Part shown: positions 1 through 8,294 of the stretch, in pieces
How the letters are laid out: every line of letters begins with the position of its first letter
How positions within the stretch are numbered: the stretch's first letter is position 1
DNA from: Odoribacter sp.
GTDB lineage: Bacteria > Bacteroidota > Bacteroidia > Bacteroidales > Muribaculaceae
Length of the DNA: 41,531 bases
NCBI GenBank assembly: GCA_023663145.1
Contig: JAMPHZ010000024.1
Span: 1 to 41,531, forward strand
Direction: 5' to 3'
Notes under the pieces: generated by a model
What the model saw: the letters and a program-made list of their open reading frames with translations, nothing else
What the model was told of the DNA's origin: nothing
The model's database searches: none
Position numbers and translations under genes: made by a program

Positions 1-24
1 AATCAGACATAACATACCTCAGTA

Positions 25-55
25 GAAGCCCGGGCCGTTAGCCCGGGCTTCTTTT
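25..55 (+). terminator. Intrinsic terminator of an upstream off-window gene
   Basis: A perfect 11-bp GC-rich stem (GAAGCCCGGGC with its complement) encloses the loop CGTTA and is followed directly by TTTT. It precedes the first promoter of the window, so it most likely ends transcription of a gene left of the window. Confidence 0.85.
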
Positions 56-111
56 ATTGCCGGGAGGGAGGTGCAGCATTTAATCTACGGGCGCATCTGA
101 TGATGTGTCCC

Positions 112-142
112 TTTGCTGCTTTACAAAAAATTATTAACTTTG
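112..142 (+). promoter_or_regulatory. Bacteroidales-type -33/-7 promoter
   Basis: TTTG at 112-115, a 19-nt spacer and TAACTTTG at 135-142 match the known Bacteroides consensus TTTG-N19-21-TAnnTTTG. The box lies inside the longest possible reading frame of the next gene. Translation therefore probably begins at GTG 148, leaving almost no leader. Confidence 0.7.
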
Positions 143-147
143 TGGTT

Positions 148-1056
148 GTGAAAAAGAAAAAAGCGATATCAAAGGATGTGACATGTACACAACAGGCTGC
201 CGCGGCGACAAAGCCTGCGGTTCCTGACGGGCCTGTGCCTGCCAATGACACACAGCCTGACGAATCGCCGCGCAGAGTCTCACGATCCAGGAAACGTGCC
301 CGCGTGTCAACACCTCGCCGATATCGCCTTGAACTGATCAACGACAACACCCTGTCGAGGGTGTGGCAGTTAAAATTCAAGGGTATATGGGCTCTAATAG
401 CTGCAGGCGGTGCCCTCGCTGCTATTGCCTCTCTGATAGCCATGATATTCATGTTTACCCCTCTTGGCCAGTTTTTACCTGGACGTCTCAAGGGCGACCT
501 ACGCAGCCAATATATTGAGATGGCCCTGAGAGTAGATTCTCTGGAGAACGTGGCAAGAGAGCAATCAGCCTATACAGCCAACATAGTAGCCATACTCACC
601 GATAGCCTGCCCGACCCCGTGATTCCGGATGCCCGTCAACCTGGCGCTGCGGTTGTTGACTCACTCATAAGCGCCGGAGATGCCGAACAGCGGTTTGTAA
701 AGCAGTTTGAGGAAGAGCAGCGATTCAATCTGTCAGTGCTCTCCCCCATTGCTGCCGAAGGCATGATTTTTGAATCACCATCAGAAACCGACACAGGCGC
801 CGGACCGGTGGCAGCCGTTTACCGAGGCACAGTAGTGAGCCTTATAACTACCGACGACGGTTTCACCACCGCTGTTGTACAACATCCGGGCGATTTCATA
901 TCAGTATACGCCGACCTTGACGAATGCTACATAGACCGTGGTGACAAAGTCGTTGCCGGTCAACGCATAGGACACTCAACCCCAGGGCGACCTTTGTTGT
1001 TTGAATTATGGCACGCGGGCATAAAGCTCGATCCTGCCCTTTACATTTACAATTAG
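148..1056 (+). CDS. Membrane-anchored M23-like (LytM) protein, probably catalytically inactive
   Basis: The 302-residue product has a basic, Pro/Ala-rich N-terminal cytoplasmic segment. One transmembrane helix follows at about residues 80-105 (GIWALIAAGG and onward). Then come a periplasmic linker and a C-terminal M23/LytM-like beta domain (YRGTVVSLITTDDG, VYADLDECYIDRGDKVVAGQRIG, ending LDPALYIYN). The fold signature fits M23 peptidases, but where active enzymes have the zinc-binding H-x-H (HLHFE) this protein reads LLFELW. I infer a regulatory or scaffolding role in cell-wall turnover, like EnvC/NlpD-type activators. An in-frame ATG at 100 exists, but the promoter at 112-142 argues for the GTG at 148. 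The next gene starts 4 nt after the stop. Confidence 0.75.
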   Translation: MKKKKAISKDVTCTQQAAAATKPAVPDGPVPANDTQPDESPRRVSRSRKRARVSTPRRYRLELINDNTLSRVWQLKFKGIWALIAAGGALAAIASLIAMIFMFTPLGQFLPGRLKGDLRSQYIEMALRVDSLENVAREQSAYTANIVAILTDSLPDPVIPDARQPGAAVVDSLISAGDAEQRFVKQFEEEQRFNLSVLSPIAAEGMIFESPSETDTGAGPVAAVYRGTVVSLITTDDGFTTAVVQHPGDFISVYADLDECYIDRGDKVVAGQRIGHSTPGRPLLFELWHAGIKLDPALYIYN

Positions 1057-1060
1057 AATT

Positions 1061-1438
1061 ATGAAAACACTGAAAATCATGGCACTCGCCCTCGCCGGCA
1101 TGATAGCCGCCGGAGCCGTGCAAAGCTGCAAAAAAGAGCCTTTCCAAGTGTTAGGAGACACCGTATATGAAGTGAATCAAGCCATCAGTGACGGCGACAA
1201 CGCTATGTCTAACAAACTGACAGGGGTGGCCGGACTTATTTATGACGAAGCTACCAACACCGTGAAGGTCGAGGTTCCCGAAAACGGAACAAACTCAAAC
1301 CCCGACATAATAATGCATGTGCTGACCACCACGCAGCCATCTCTTGATGCAGCAATAAAAGACGCCAATGCAAATGTGATGATTGTATTCATCAGTCCCG
1401 ACGGCCAAAAACGTGAAGTCCTCTACGAAAACTCCTGA
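1061..1438 (+). CDS. Small hypothetical lipoprotein
   Basis: This 125-residue protein begins with a signal peptide ending in a lipobox-like AVQSC, so Cys23 is the likely lipidated residue, followed by KKEP. The rest has no motif I recognise; it is acidic and polar and ends near REVLYENS. It starts 4 nt after the M23-like gene and 34 nt before dxr, so it is probably co-transcribed with both. It is likely a periplasmic or outer-membrane lipoprotein. Function unknown. Confidence 0.7.
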   Translation: MKTLKIMALALAGMIAAGAVQSCKKEPFQVLGDTVYEVNQAISDGDNAMSNKLTGVAGLIYDEATNTVKVEVPENGTNSNPDIIMHVLTTTQPSLDAAIKDANANVMIVFISPDGQKREVLYENS

Positions 1439-1472
1439 CCATATTCCTCCCCCCACCAGTCATTAAACACCA

Positions 1473-2636
1473 ATGGAAAAAAAAATCGCAGTGTTAGGGT
1501 CAACCGGCTCCATAGGGACCCAGACACTCGACATCATAAGCCGTTATCCCACGCGTTACCGGGCTACAGTGCTTGCTGCCGGCACACGCGTGGATGAGCT
1601 GATAGCCCAGGCCCGCCGTCATCGGCCTGCCCTTGCGGTGATAGGCCACGACCACCTGTTGCCACGCCTGCGCGAGGCCCTGAATCCACTGGGCATCGAG
1701 ACAGCCGCCGGGGCACAGGCGCTTGCCGATGCCACCACCCGCCATGATGTTGACATGGTTGTCACCGCCACAGTAGGTTACAGTGGTCTGCTTCCCACTG
1801 TCGCAGCCATCAAGGCCGGTAAAGACATAGCATTGGCCAACAAGGAGACAATGGTTGTAGCCGGGGCCATTGTGACGGAACTGCTGAAGACATCACCTTC
1901 GCGCATATTTCCCGTGGACTCCGAGCACTCAGCCATTTTCCAATGCCTGCAAGGCGAAAACCGCAGCGCCGTAAAACGGCTGATAATAACCGCCTCGGGA
2001 GGGCCATTCCGCACCTGGGGACCTAACGAGATAGCCCGTGCGACCGCAGCCGACGCCCTACGCCACCCGAATTGGAATATGGGGGCCAAAATCACCGTAG
2101 ACTCAGCCACAATGCTGAACAAGGCATTCGAGATAATCGAAGCCCGCTGGCTCTTTGACATAGAGCCGCAGCGTATCGAGGCCATAGTGCATCCGCAATC
2201 GATAATACATTCGATGGTTGAATTCCGTGACGGTGCAATCAAGGCTCAGATGGGAGTCCCCGACATGGAGCTTCCCATCGCCTACGCGCTCGGCGAGACC
2301 GAACGCCTCAACGATGTAAGCCCCTGCTGCGATCTTCTCGCCACCGGAAGTCTCACATTCGAGAAGCCCGACACCGCACGTTTTCCCTGTCTTAGCCTGG
2401 CTCACAAAGCCCTTGACGAAGGTGGAAACATCCCGTGCGTGATAAACGCCGCCAACGAGATAGCTGTGGCAGCATTCCTAAAGTCACAGATCACCTTCGG
2501 CCAAATCTACGAAACCATAACCGGCACCCTGCAGCGCATGCCATTCATAGCTTCCCCGGTTCTCGACGACCTTGTGTCCACGAATACCGAAGCGCGCGAC
2601 ATTGCCTCCGAAATTATCAAAAACCGCCATCATTAA
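1473..2636 (+). CDS. dxr: 1-deoxy-D-xylulose 5-phosphate reductoisomerase
   Basis: This enzyme converts 1-deoxy-D-xylulose 5-phosphate to 2-C-methyl-D-erythritol 4-phosphate with NADPH, the committed step of the non-mevalonate isoprenoid pathway in the cytoplasm. The 387-residue length is normal. Visible family motifs are the NADPH loop GSTGSIGTQTLDI at the N-terminus, the metal and substrate segment PVDSEHSAIFQCL, SGGPFRT, TMLNKAFEIIEA and HPQSIIHSMVEF. All expected core motifs are present and the frame is intact. Its TAA stop overlaps the ATG of rseP (TAATG), indicating translational coupling; dxr next to rseP is a common bacterial arrangement. Confidence 0.97.
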   Translation: MEKKIAVLGSTGSIGTQTLDIISRYPTRYRATVLAAGTRVDELIAQARRHRPALAVIGHDHLLPRLREALNPLGIETAAGAQALADATTRHDVDMVVTATVGYSGLLPTVAAIKAGKDIALANKETMVVAGAIVTELLKTSPSRIFPVDSEHSAIFQCLQGENRSAVKRLIITASGGPFRTWGPNEIARATAADALRHPNWNMGAKITVDSATMLNKAFEIIEARWLFDIEPQRIEAIVHPQSIIHSMVEFRDGAIKAQMGVPDMELPIAYALGETERLNDVSPCCDLLATGSLTFEKPDTARFPCLSLAHKALDEGGNIPCVINAANEIAVAAFLKSQITFGQIYETITGTLQRMPFIASPVLDDLVSTNTEARDIASEIIKNRHH

Positions 2637-4069
2637 TGGAAACATTTCTCATGAAAGCCCTGCAACTAATTGTTGCACTTATCATTCTTGTAACTATTCA
2701 CGAATTCGGGCACTATATCTTCGCCCGCATGTTCGGAATCAAAGTCAACCGTTTTTATCTATTCTTCAATCCCGGTTTCTCGCTGCTGAAATACAACCCC
2801 ATGAAGGGTACATTACAGATTTTCAGTAAAAATGACTCCCATGCGTGGAAAACCATAAAAGTAGGCCGCGAACATAACGCACGCCCCGACGGTCGCCCGA
2901 CATGGCGCGACACTGTTTACGGACTCGGTTGGCTCCCCCTGGGAGGCTATTGCGACATAGCCGGCATGGTTGACGAAACGAAAAGCTCGTCAGACCTTGC
3001 CGCAGAGCCACAGCCATGGGAATTCCGCACCAAAGCCGCATGGAAACGCCTGTTGGTAATGGTCGCCGGCGTGCTGTTCAACTTCCTGCTTGCCATAGCA
3101 ATATATATCGGCATTGCCTGCCATTGGGGCGAGCGCATAGTGCCCTATGACAAAATAACAGAAGGCATGGACTTCTCAGAGGCTATGCACCGCGCAGGAT
3201 TTGTCGACGGAGACATACTGCTCACCCTTAACGGCAAACGCCTTGACCCTCGCGACACTGCCGACAATTGGGATATAATCCAACCCGGGGCTGTAATCAC
3301 AGTGCTCCGAAACCATACTGACACTGTCACCATCACAGTTGATGAAACCCTTGTAAAAGACATAGTCGCTGCCAACAGCCGTTACATGGCAATGCGTCAA
3401 CCTGCCATTGTGGATGACATCGTGAACGGCGAAGGTGCAGCCAAGGCAGGACTCAAGGCCGGGGACCGCATAGTTACCGTCGGCAACGACACTACTCCCG
3501 CGCTGAGCGAATTTCTCCCCGCCATGCAGAAAGAGGAATACCGCGGCCACACTACAAAAATGGGAATCATACGCGACGGTCAACGTCTTGACATTCCCGT
3601 CGAGGTAAGCGATGCCGGCAAGATAGGTATCCAGTTGCGCCCCGCCGCAAAAATATATGAAGTGGAGGAGATCAACTACAACTTCCTCCAGGCAATCCCC
3701 CGCGGATGGCACAACGGAATTGACCGCCTCACCACATACGTCTCATCAATGGGCATGATCTTCACAAAAGAAGGTGCCAAAAGTGTAGGCGGCTTCGGAG
3801 CACTCGGCAGCATGTTCCCCAACAAGTGGAATTGGCTGTCGTTCTGGGAAATCACAGCATTCCTGTCTGTAATCCTCGCCTTCATGAACATTATACCCAT
3901 CCCGGCACTTGACGGCGGATACACACTGTTCCTGCTCATAGAGATGATCACACGCCGCCGACCCAGCGAACGTTTTATCGAAGTAGCCAACATGATAGGC
4001 ATGGGATTCATGTTCCTGCTGCTCATCTATGCCAATCTAAATGACATTTATCGCCTTGTACTAAAATGA
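2636..4069 (+). CDS. rseP: RseP-type site-2 intramembrane zinc metalloprotease
   Basis: A 477-residue multi-pass inner-membrane protease of the S2P family, which cleaves anti-sigma factors or signal-peptide remnants within the membrane. The first helix carries the zinc motif HEFGH (TIHEFGHYIFARMF). A central region holds two PDZ-like segments (HRAGFVDGDILLTLNG and GAAKAGLKAGDRIVTVG). The C-terminal helices contain the second active-site motif ALDGGYT. I chose ATG 2636 because it overlaps the dxr stop; ATG 2651 (MKALQLIV) is a possible alternative. The reading frame extends further upstream only as overlap with dxr. The 3' end overlaps the next gene by ATGA. Confidence 0.95.
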   Translation: METFLMKALQLIVALIILVTIHEFGHYIFARMFGIKVNRFYLFFNPGFSLLKYNPMKGTLQIFSKNDSHAWKTIKVGREHNARPDGRPTWRDTVYGLGWLPLGGYCDIAGMVDETKSSSDLAAEPQPWEFRTKAAWKRLLVMVAGVLFNFLLAIAIYIGIACHWGERIVPYDKITEGMDFSEAMHRAGFVDGDILLTLNGKRLDPRDTADNWDIIQPGAVITVLRNHTDTVTITVDETLVKDIVAANSRYMAMRQPAIVDDIVNGEGAAKAGLKAGDRIVTVGNDTTPALSEFLPAMQKEEYRGHTTKMGIIRDGQRLDIPVEVSDAGKIGIQLRPAAKIYEVEEINYNFLQAIPRGWHNGIDRLTTYVSSMGMIFTKEGAKSVGGFGALGSMFPNKWNWLSFWEITAFLSVILAFMNIIPIPALDGGYTLFLLIEMITRRRPSERFIEVANMIGMGFMFLLLIYANLNDIYRLVLK

Positions 4070-5259
4070 CAACTTATCCTACATTACAACTGCGGCGAGG
4101 CAAAGAAGAGTCTCTTGACCGCTTCCACCCATGGGTATTCTCAGGGGCATTAGCATCGGTTCCTGAAGGCATAGAAGAAGGCGATGTGGTAAAAATCATA
4201 ACCTCAGGTGGGCGTGTGATAGGCGTGGGTCATTATCAGATAGGCTCAATAGCCGTGCGCATTCTGGCATTTGAAGACATCGAGATAGATTCGGCCTATT
4301 ACAGCGCGGCACTGAAACAGGCTGCCCTTATGCGGCGCGCCTTGAATCTGCGGCGCGCTGACAACACCGCCTACCGGCTTGTGCATGGCGAAGGCGATTT
4401 CCTGCCCGGACTCGTGGTAGACATTTACGGAGACACGGCCGTGATGCAGGCACACTCGCCGGGTATGCACTTCGCCCGACACATAATCGCCCAGGCATTG
4501 GTTGACCTTGATGGAGAAGATATCAGAAATGTTTATTACAAGTCAGAGACCACCCTGCCTTTTAAAGCCAGGCTTGATCCAGTCAACGACTATCTTATAG
4601 GAGGCGCGGCTGATTGCACGGCTCTTGAAAACGGCCTGCGGTTCAACATTGACTGGCTGCGGGGACAAAAGACAGGATTCTTCGTGGACCAACGCGACAA
4701 CCGCTTGCTGCTCGAGCGATACAGTGGCGGCCGCAACGTGCTGAACATGTTCTGCTATACAGGCGGGTTCTCGGTATATGCCCTGAGAGGCGGTGCCCGG
4801 CGGGTTGTATCAGTTGACTCGTCGGCCAAGGCTATAGCACTCACCGAGGCTAATGTAGCTCTCAATTTCGGGCAAGCTGCCGGCGGCCGTCATGAAGCGT
4901 GTGCTGTAGATGCATTCAAATACCTCGACTCAGTAGAAAAAGGGACATTTGACCTGATAGTGCTCGACCCTCCGGCATTCGCTAAACATCGTAATGCCCT
5001 GAGGAACGCACTTCGCGGGTATCAACGGCTTAACGCAGCCGGCATATCAAAGGTAGCACCTGGCGGACTTGTATTCACATTCTCATGTTCACAGGCGGTG
5101 AGCCGCGAGCAATTCCGCCTTGCCGTATTCTCGGCGGCAGCCCAGACAGGACGACGGGTGCGCATCCTGCATCAGCTCACACAGCCGGCCGACCATCCTG
5201 TCAATATCTACCACCCCGAGGGGGAATATCTCAAGGGACTCATCCTGTATGTAGAGTAA
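4066..5259 (+). CDS. rlmI: Class I SAM-dependent rRNA methyltransferase, RlmI type
   Basis: Probable 23S rRNA cytosine-C5 methyltransferase. The 397 residues begin with a PUA-like RNA-binding domain (HPWVFSGALASVPEG, VVKIITSGGRVIGVGHY). A linker with GQKTGFFVDQRDNR follows. The Rossmann methyltransferase domain has the SAM motif MFCYTGGFSVYALRGGA and acidic VVSVDSS. Motif IV is LDPPAFAKHR, and TFSCSQ carries the probable catalytic Cys. Length and order fit the RlmI (YccW) family. The ATG overlaps the rseP stop by 4 nt, so this is the last gene of the dxr-rseP run. A strong terminator follows. Confidence 0.9.
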   Translation: MTTYPTLQLRRGKEESLDRFHPWVFSGALASVPEGIEEGDVVKIITSGGRVIGVGHYQIGSIAVRILAFEDIEIDSAYYSAALKQAALMRRALNLRRADNTAYRLVHGEGDFLPGLVVDIYGDTAVMQAHSPGMHFARHIIAQALVDLDGEDIRNVYYKSETTLPFKARLDPVNDYLIGGAADCTALENGLRFNIDWLRGQKTGFFVDQRDNRLLLERYSGGRNVLNMFCYTGGFSVYALRGGARRVVSVDSSAKAIALTEANVALNFGQAAGGRHEACAVDAFKYLDSVEKGTFDLIVLDPPAFAKHRNALRNALRGYQRLNAAGISKVAPGGLVFTFSCSQAVSREQFRLAVFSAAAQTGRRVRILHQLTQPADHPVNIYHPEGEYLKGLILYVE

Positions 5260-5285
5260 AGTACAAGATATAACATTCTGTTGAT

Positions 5286-5325
5286 TAATGAGGCGTGTGA
5301 TCAGTTTCAGTCACACGCCTCATTA
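5286..5325. terminator. Bidirectional intrinsic terminator
   Basis: A perfect 15-bp inverted repeat (TAATGAGGCGTGTGA and its complement) encloses a 10-nt loop. A/T-rich flanks lie on both sides. It lies between the forward rlmI and the reverse YCII gene, so it can serve both. Confidence 0.85.
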
Positions 5326-5366
5326 AATAATATCTGCCGAGCCAACTTGAGCAATGGTTCACTTTT

Positions 5367-5657
5367 TCATCCGAGCAGATTCTTCAGGATATCATCACAG
5401 AATAGCGTCGGCATGAACTCTACCAACTGATAATCCGCAATATCATTGATCTTAAACGGGTCAAGCGACAAAACAGCCTCAGCCTTTTCGCGGTTTTCCG
5501 CCCTGAGCATTATCACACCACCCTCCCGGGGCACACGCGGCCCCGATGTTATCAGATTACCGGCTGCATATTGCTTTGCCAGAAAATCACGGTGAGCCTG
5601 CAAGAAATGATCGACGTCAACAAGAGGCTTTTTATAAGTAAGAATCGCTATAAACAT
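5367..5657 (-). CDS. YCII-related protein
   Basis: A 96-residue single-domain protein resembling the YCII family (dimeric alpha/beta ferredoxin-like fold). N-terminal MFIAILTYKKPLVDVDHFLQAHRDFL contains the typical His and Asp, and GPRVPREGGVIMLRAENREKAEAVLSLDPF matches the family core. No partner domain is fused. Family members are mostly uncharacterised; some act as dehydrochlorinase-like or degradative enzymes, so the substrate is unknown. It lies 24 nt downstream of the DJ-1/PfpI gene on the same strand and is probably co-transcribed with it. Confidence 0.8.
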   Translation of the reverse strand: MFIAILTYKKPLVDVDHFLQAHRDFLAKQYAAGNLITSGPRVPREGGVIMLRAENREKAEAVLSLDPFKINDIADYQLVEFMPTLFCDDILKNLLG

Positions 5658-5681
5658 ATGAGATCTTTAATTTATTCTACA

Positions 5682-6287
5682 TCATTTAAATAATTCACAA
5701 AAGCCCATCTTATTGAACTGATAATACATATCAATGCGTTCAGGAGTATCATTTTCAAGAAGAAGGAGCAGCTCTCGGGCGAATTCGAGTGCAGCTGATC
5801 CATTGGCAGTGACTATACGGTTATCCGATACAGCCTGCCGGTGCTGATACATCGCTTGATTGGTATAATTTGCACCTCCCCATAATTCAAGCTGATCAAT
5901 GCCATTACCGGTATGGGCGATGCCGTTTACGAAACCATGCTTTGCCATAAAAGAAGCCGCATTGCATATCGCCCCAACTATCTTTCCGGAAGCAAGCGCT
6001 TTGGATACTATCGGTACAACTCTATCGGCAACCGGCGTCAACCAACCAAACCCTCCGATCAGAACCAGTGCCGCATAATCATCCGGCATGGTATCAAACG
6101 AATAATCCGGGACCAGGCAGAATCCACCAATTGATTTGACCGGCTGCAGAGCAGGGGCTACAATCTTGTTAACATATTTAGGATTCTGCTTCAAAGCATA
6201 CTCGTCAGACGCAATCGCCTCGGCAAGATATACCATTTCATGCCCTGCAAAATCAGGCAACAACAAATATAGCACTTCGTTTTTCAT
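5682..6287 (-). CDS. DJ-1/PfpI family protein (type 1 glutamine amidotransferase-like)
   Basis: This 201-residue protein has a DJ-1/PfpI fold. The first strand is EVLYLLLPDFAGHEM, the core is ALVLIGGFGWLTP, and the nucleophile elbow VGAICNAASFMAKHG carries the likely reactive Cys. A second half contains IVTANGSAALEFARELL, matching the family's TANG-x-A-x-EFA signature. Members act as deglycases, chaperones or proteases; which applies here cannot be told. I chose MKNEVLY (6287) because the upstream extension to 6443 would run through the divergent promoter region. It is transcribed away from the DUF6377 regulator. Confidence 0.85.
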   Translation of the reverse strand: MKNEVLYLLLPDFAGHEMVYLAEAIASDEYALKQNPKYVNKIVAPALQPVKSIGGFCLVPDYSFDTMPDDYAALVLIGGFGWLTPVADRVVPIVSKALASGKIVGAICNAASFMAKHGFVNGIAHTGNGIDQLELWGGANYTNQAMYQHRQAVSDNRIVTANGSAALEFARELLLLLENDTPERIDMYYQFNKMGFCELFK

Positions 6288-6329
6288 CTTTTTATTATGG
6301 ATAAATGAAGTTTTGTTCAAAGAGGTCAA

Positions 6330-6337
6330 CAAAGTTA
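6330..6337 (-). promoter_or_regulatory. -7 promoter box for the DJ-1/PfpI gene
   Basis: On the minus strand this reads TAACTTTG, a match to TAnnTTTG, about 43 nt before the start codon at 6287. No clear -33 TTTG is visible. It sits 22 bp from the opposing box at 6360-6367, so the two divergent promoters share one short region. Confidence 0.5.
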
Positions 6338-6359
6338 GGTAAAAAAAGTGAATTTTTAG

Positions 6360-6367
6360 TAACTTTG
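6360..6367 (+). promoter_or_regulatory. -7 promoter box for the DUF6377 regulator
   Basis: TAACTTTG matches TAnnTTTG and ends only 8 nt before the ATG at 6376, implying a very short or absent leader. No convincing -33 element is seen. Confidence 0.5.
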
Positions 6368-6375
6368 TAACCGGA

Positions 6376-8088
6376 ATGACAGAACGTAACCTAACAATTA
6401 TATTGGTACTTATAATCGCATGCGCCCAATGCATCTCCGCCACAAAGCATGCGATGGCTGAGTCACTTCTGGTTCAGCTTGACAGCGTCATCGCCAATCG
6501 CGACATATACCTTGAAAACAAAGAAAAATATCTGACAGAGCTTCATGACAATCTATCAAACGCCACCACCGATCATGAACGCTTTGATGCCTTGGGTGCA
6601 CTTTACGGAGAATACCATTCGTTTAACGCCGACTCAGCCTATGCCATGAGTCACAGACAAGAGATATTGGCAAGAAAAATCGGAGACCGCAACCTTATAA
6701 CCAATGCACTGCTTAACAAAGCGAATGTGCTGTGCGACGTAGGTATGTATCATGAAACCCTATCAATAATAGACACTATCACCACATACGCCATCCCCGA
6801 CTATCTGCGCCCTTATTTCTATCATACCAAACGCACCGTATACGGGCATCTCGCATCATACGCGGCGTTCAACCATGACAAACAATATTATGAGGAACTA
6901 ACAGATGACTACCGCGACTCGCTGCTTACGGTCAACGATCCCAACTCTATATTCCACTTGCTCATAAAAGCCGATCAGCTGAATGTCCATAACAGACCCC
7001 GCGAAGCGGTCGAACTGCTTGAAAGCTTCATAACCAACAACAATCTATCAGAGCATGAAAGAGCCATATGCGCCTGGACTCTATCCGAATCATATGCCAA
7101 TCTACATGACACAGCCAGCCAAAAGGAGCAATTATTGATTTCTGCAATATCAGATATGAAATCAGCAGTAAGAGAATATGTATCTCTGCGTCAGTTAGCG
7201 TTGATTCTGTATCAGGAAGGAGATCTTGACCGGGCCTACAGGTTCCTGACCATCGCAGTGGAAGATGCCGCTAAATGCAATGCACGCCAAAGGATCATAG
7301 AACTGAATGACTCATATCCTATGATCAACGGCATATATGTAGAAACTGTGCGTAACCAGAAAAAGACCCTTGAGTACACGATATTCATCATCACAATACT
7401 ATCATTGCTATTGATAATCCTGCTGTTTTACATGCGTAAGCAGATGCTGCGCATCGCTGACGGGCGCAGGAAGGTAGAAGCAGCCAACAACAAGCTCAAT
7501 GTTGTGAACGGCCAACTCACAGAATCAAATGACAGACTCAACGAGCTCAACCGGCAGCTGCTCCAGTCCAACAACAAACTTCATGAGGCATATACAGCCA
7601 TAGCAGAAATCTCAGAGCTAAAGGAGGTTTATATATGCCAATATATGGATCAGTCACTTGAATACATAGAACTGCTTGATGCATACAGAAAATCGGTAGG
7701 TAAACTCGTCAACGCCGGCAAAGCCGCGGAGTTGCAGAAACTTGTAAAGTCCACCAAGATTGTAGATGACGAATTAAAATCATTCTATGCCCAATTTGAC
7801 AAAACGTTCCTAAATATTTTCCCGACATTTGTAGAGGATTTCAACAACCTTCTTATCCCTGGAGAAGCTATTGTGCCTAAAAGACCCGGAGCCCTGACAT
7901 CAGAGTTGAGAATCTTCGCACTTATACGTCTCGGAATCACCGACAGCATCAAGATCGCCAAATTCCTCAGATACTCTACTTCCACAATTTACAATTACCG
8001 CACAAAAGTAAGAAACAAGGCTAAAGGCGACCGGAACAATCTGGAGAATGAAGTCGCTAAAATCGGGCGTAATTCATCGGATAATTAA
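6376..8088 (+). CDS. DUF6377-type membrane-spanning TPR transcriptional regulator
   Basis: The 570 residues begin with a signal sequence (NLTIILVLIIACAQCISA). An alpha-helical TPR-like periplasmic region runs to about residue 330 (DHERFDALGALYGEYHSF, LINALLNKANVLCDVGMYHE). One transmembrane helix at about 335-354 (IFIITILSLLLIILLFY) is followed by a coiled coil rich in N/L/Q. The C-terminal cytoplasmic domain contains a LuxR-like helix-turn-helix (TDSIKIAKFLRYSTSTIYNYRTKVRNKAKG). This architecture matches Bacteroidota DUF6377 proteins. Lying directly upstream of susC in the same direction, it probably senses a ligand in the periplasm and regulates the glycan locus, in place of SusR or a hybrid two-component sensor. 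Confidence 0.85.
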   Translation: MTERNLTIILVLIIACAQCISATKHAMAESLLVQLDSVIANRDIYLENKEKYLTELHDNLSNATTDHERFDALGALYGEYHSFNADSAYAMSHRQEILARKIGDRNLITNALLNKANVLCDVGMYHETLSIIDTITTYAIPDYLRPYFYHTKRTVYGHLASYAAFNHDKQYYEELTDDYRDSLLTVNDPNSIFHLLIKADQLNVHNRPREAVELLESFITNNNLSEHERAICAWTLSESYANLHDTASQKEQLLISAISDMKSAVREYVSLRQLALILYQEGDLDRAYRFLTIAVEDAAKCNARQRIIELNDSYPMINGIYVETVRNQKKTLEYTIFIITILSLLLIILLFYMRKQMLRIADGRRKVEAANNKLNVVNGQLTESNDRLNELNRQLLQSNNKLHEAYTAIAEISELKEVYICQYMDQSLEYIELLDAYRKSVGKLVNAGKAAELQKLVKSTKIVDDELKSFYAQFDKTFLNIFPTFVEDFNNLLIPGEAIVPKRPGALTSELRIFALIRLGITDSIKIAKFLRYSTSTIYNYRTKVRNKAKGDRNNLENEVAKIGRNSSDN

Positions 8089-8108
8089 GCACATACAACC
8101 ATATATCT

Positions 8109-8130
8109 CCTCCTTAGGCCACTAAGGAGG
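8109..8130 (+). terminator. Hairpin between regulator and susC (possible terminator)
   Basis: CCTCCTTAG and CTAAGGAGG form a perfect 9-bp stem with loop GCCA, 20 nt after the regulator stop. The following GTGTATTTCA is only weakly U-rich, so it may be an inefficient terminator or an mRNA-end stabiliser. Confidence 0.5.
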
Positions 8131-8228
8131 GTGTATTTCATCTACATAAACAAAGGGTCTGTCAACCAACACACGTCTGTATACCAGATATTTACCCATT
8201 TAAACATACTACTTTTTCGACACACGGC

Positions 8229-8260
8229 ATTGACAAGCATTTCCGCAGTGTTTAATTTTG
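8229..8260 (+). promoter_or_regulatory. Promoter of the Sus-like operon
   Basis: ATTG at 8229-8232, a 20-nt spacer and TAATTTTG at 8253-8260 fit the Bacteroidales -33/-7 pattern with one mismatch in the -33 box. A start near 8265 would leave a leader of about 30 nt before the susC ATG at 8295. Confidence 0.6.
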
Positions 8261-8294
8261 CAATCTCAAAACCAATTAAACTAATATCACGAAA

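Noticed and set aside
54..491. Long minus-strand open frame opposite the first gene
   Set aside because: It is antisense to the M23-like gene and crosses its promoter; composition is shadow-like with Arg/Ala runs and no recognisable motif.
3176..3712. 178-codon minus-strand frame inside rseP
   Set aside because: Fully antisense to the strongly supported rseP; no family features.
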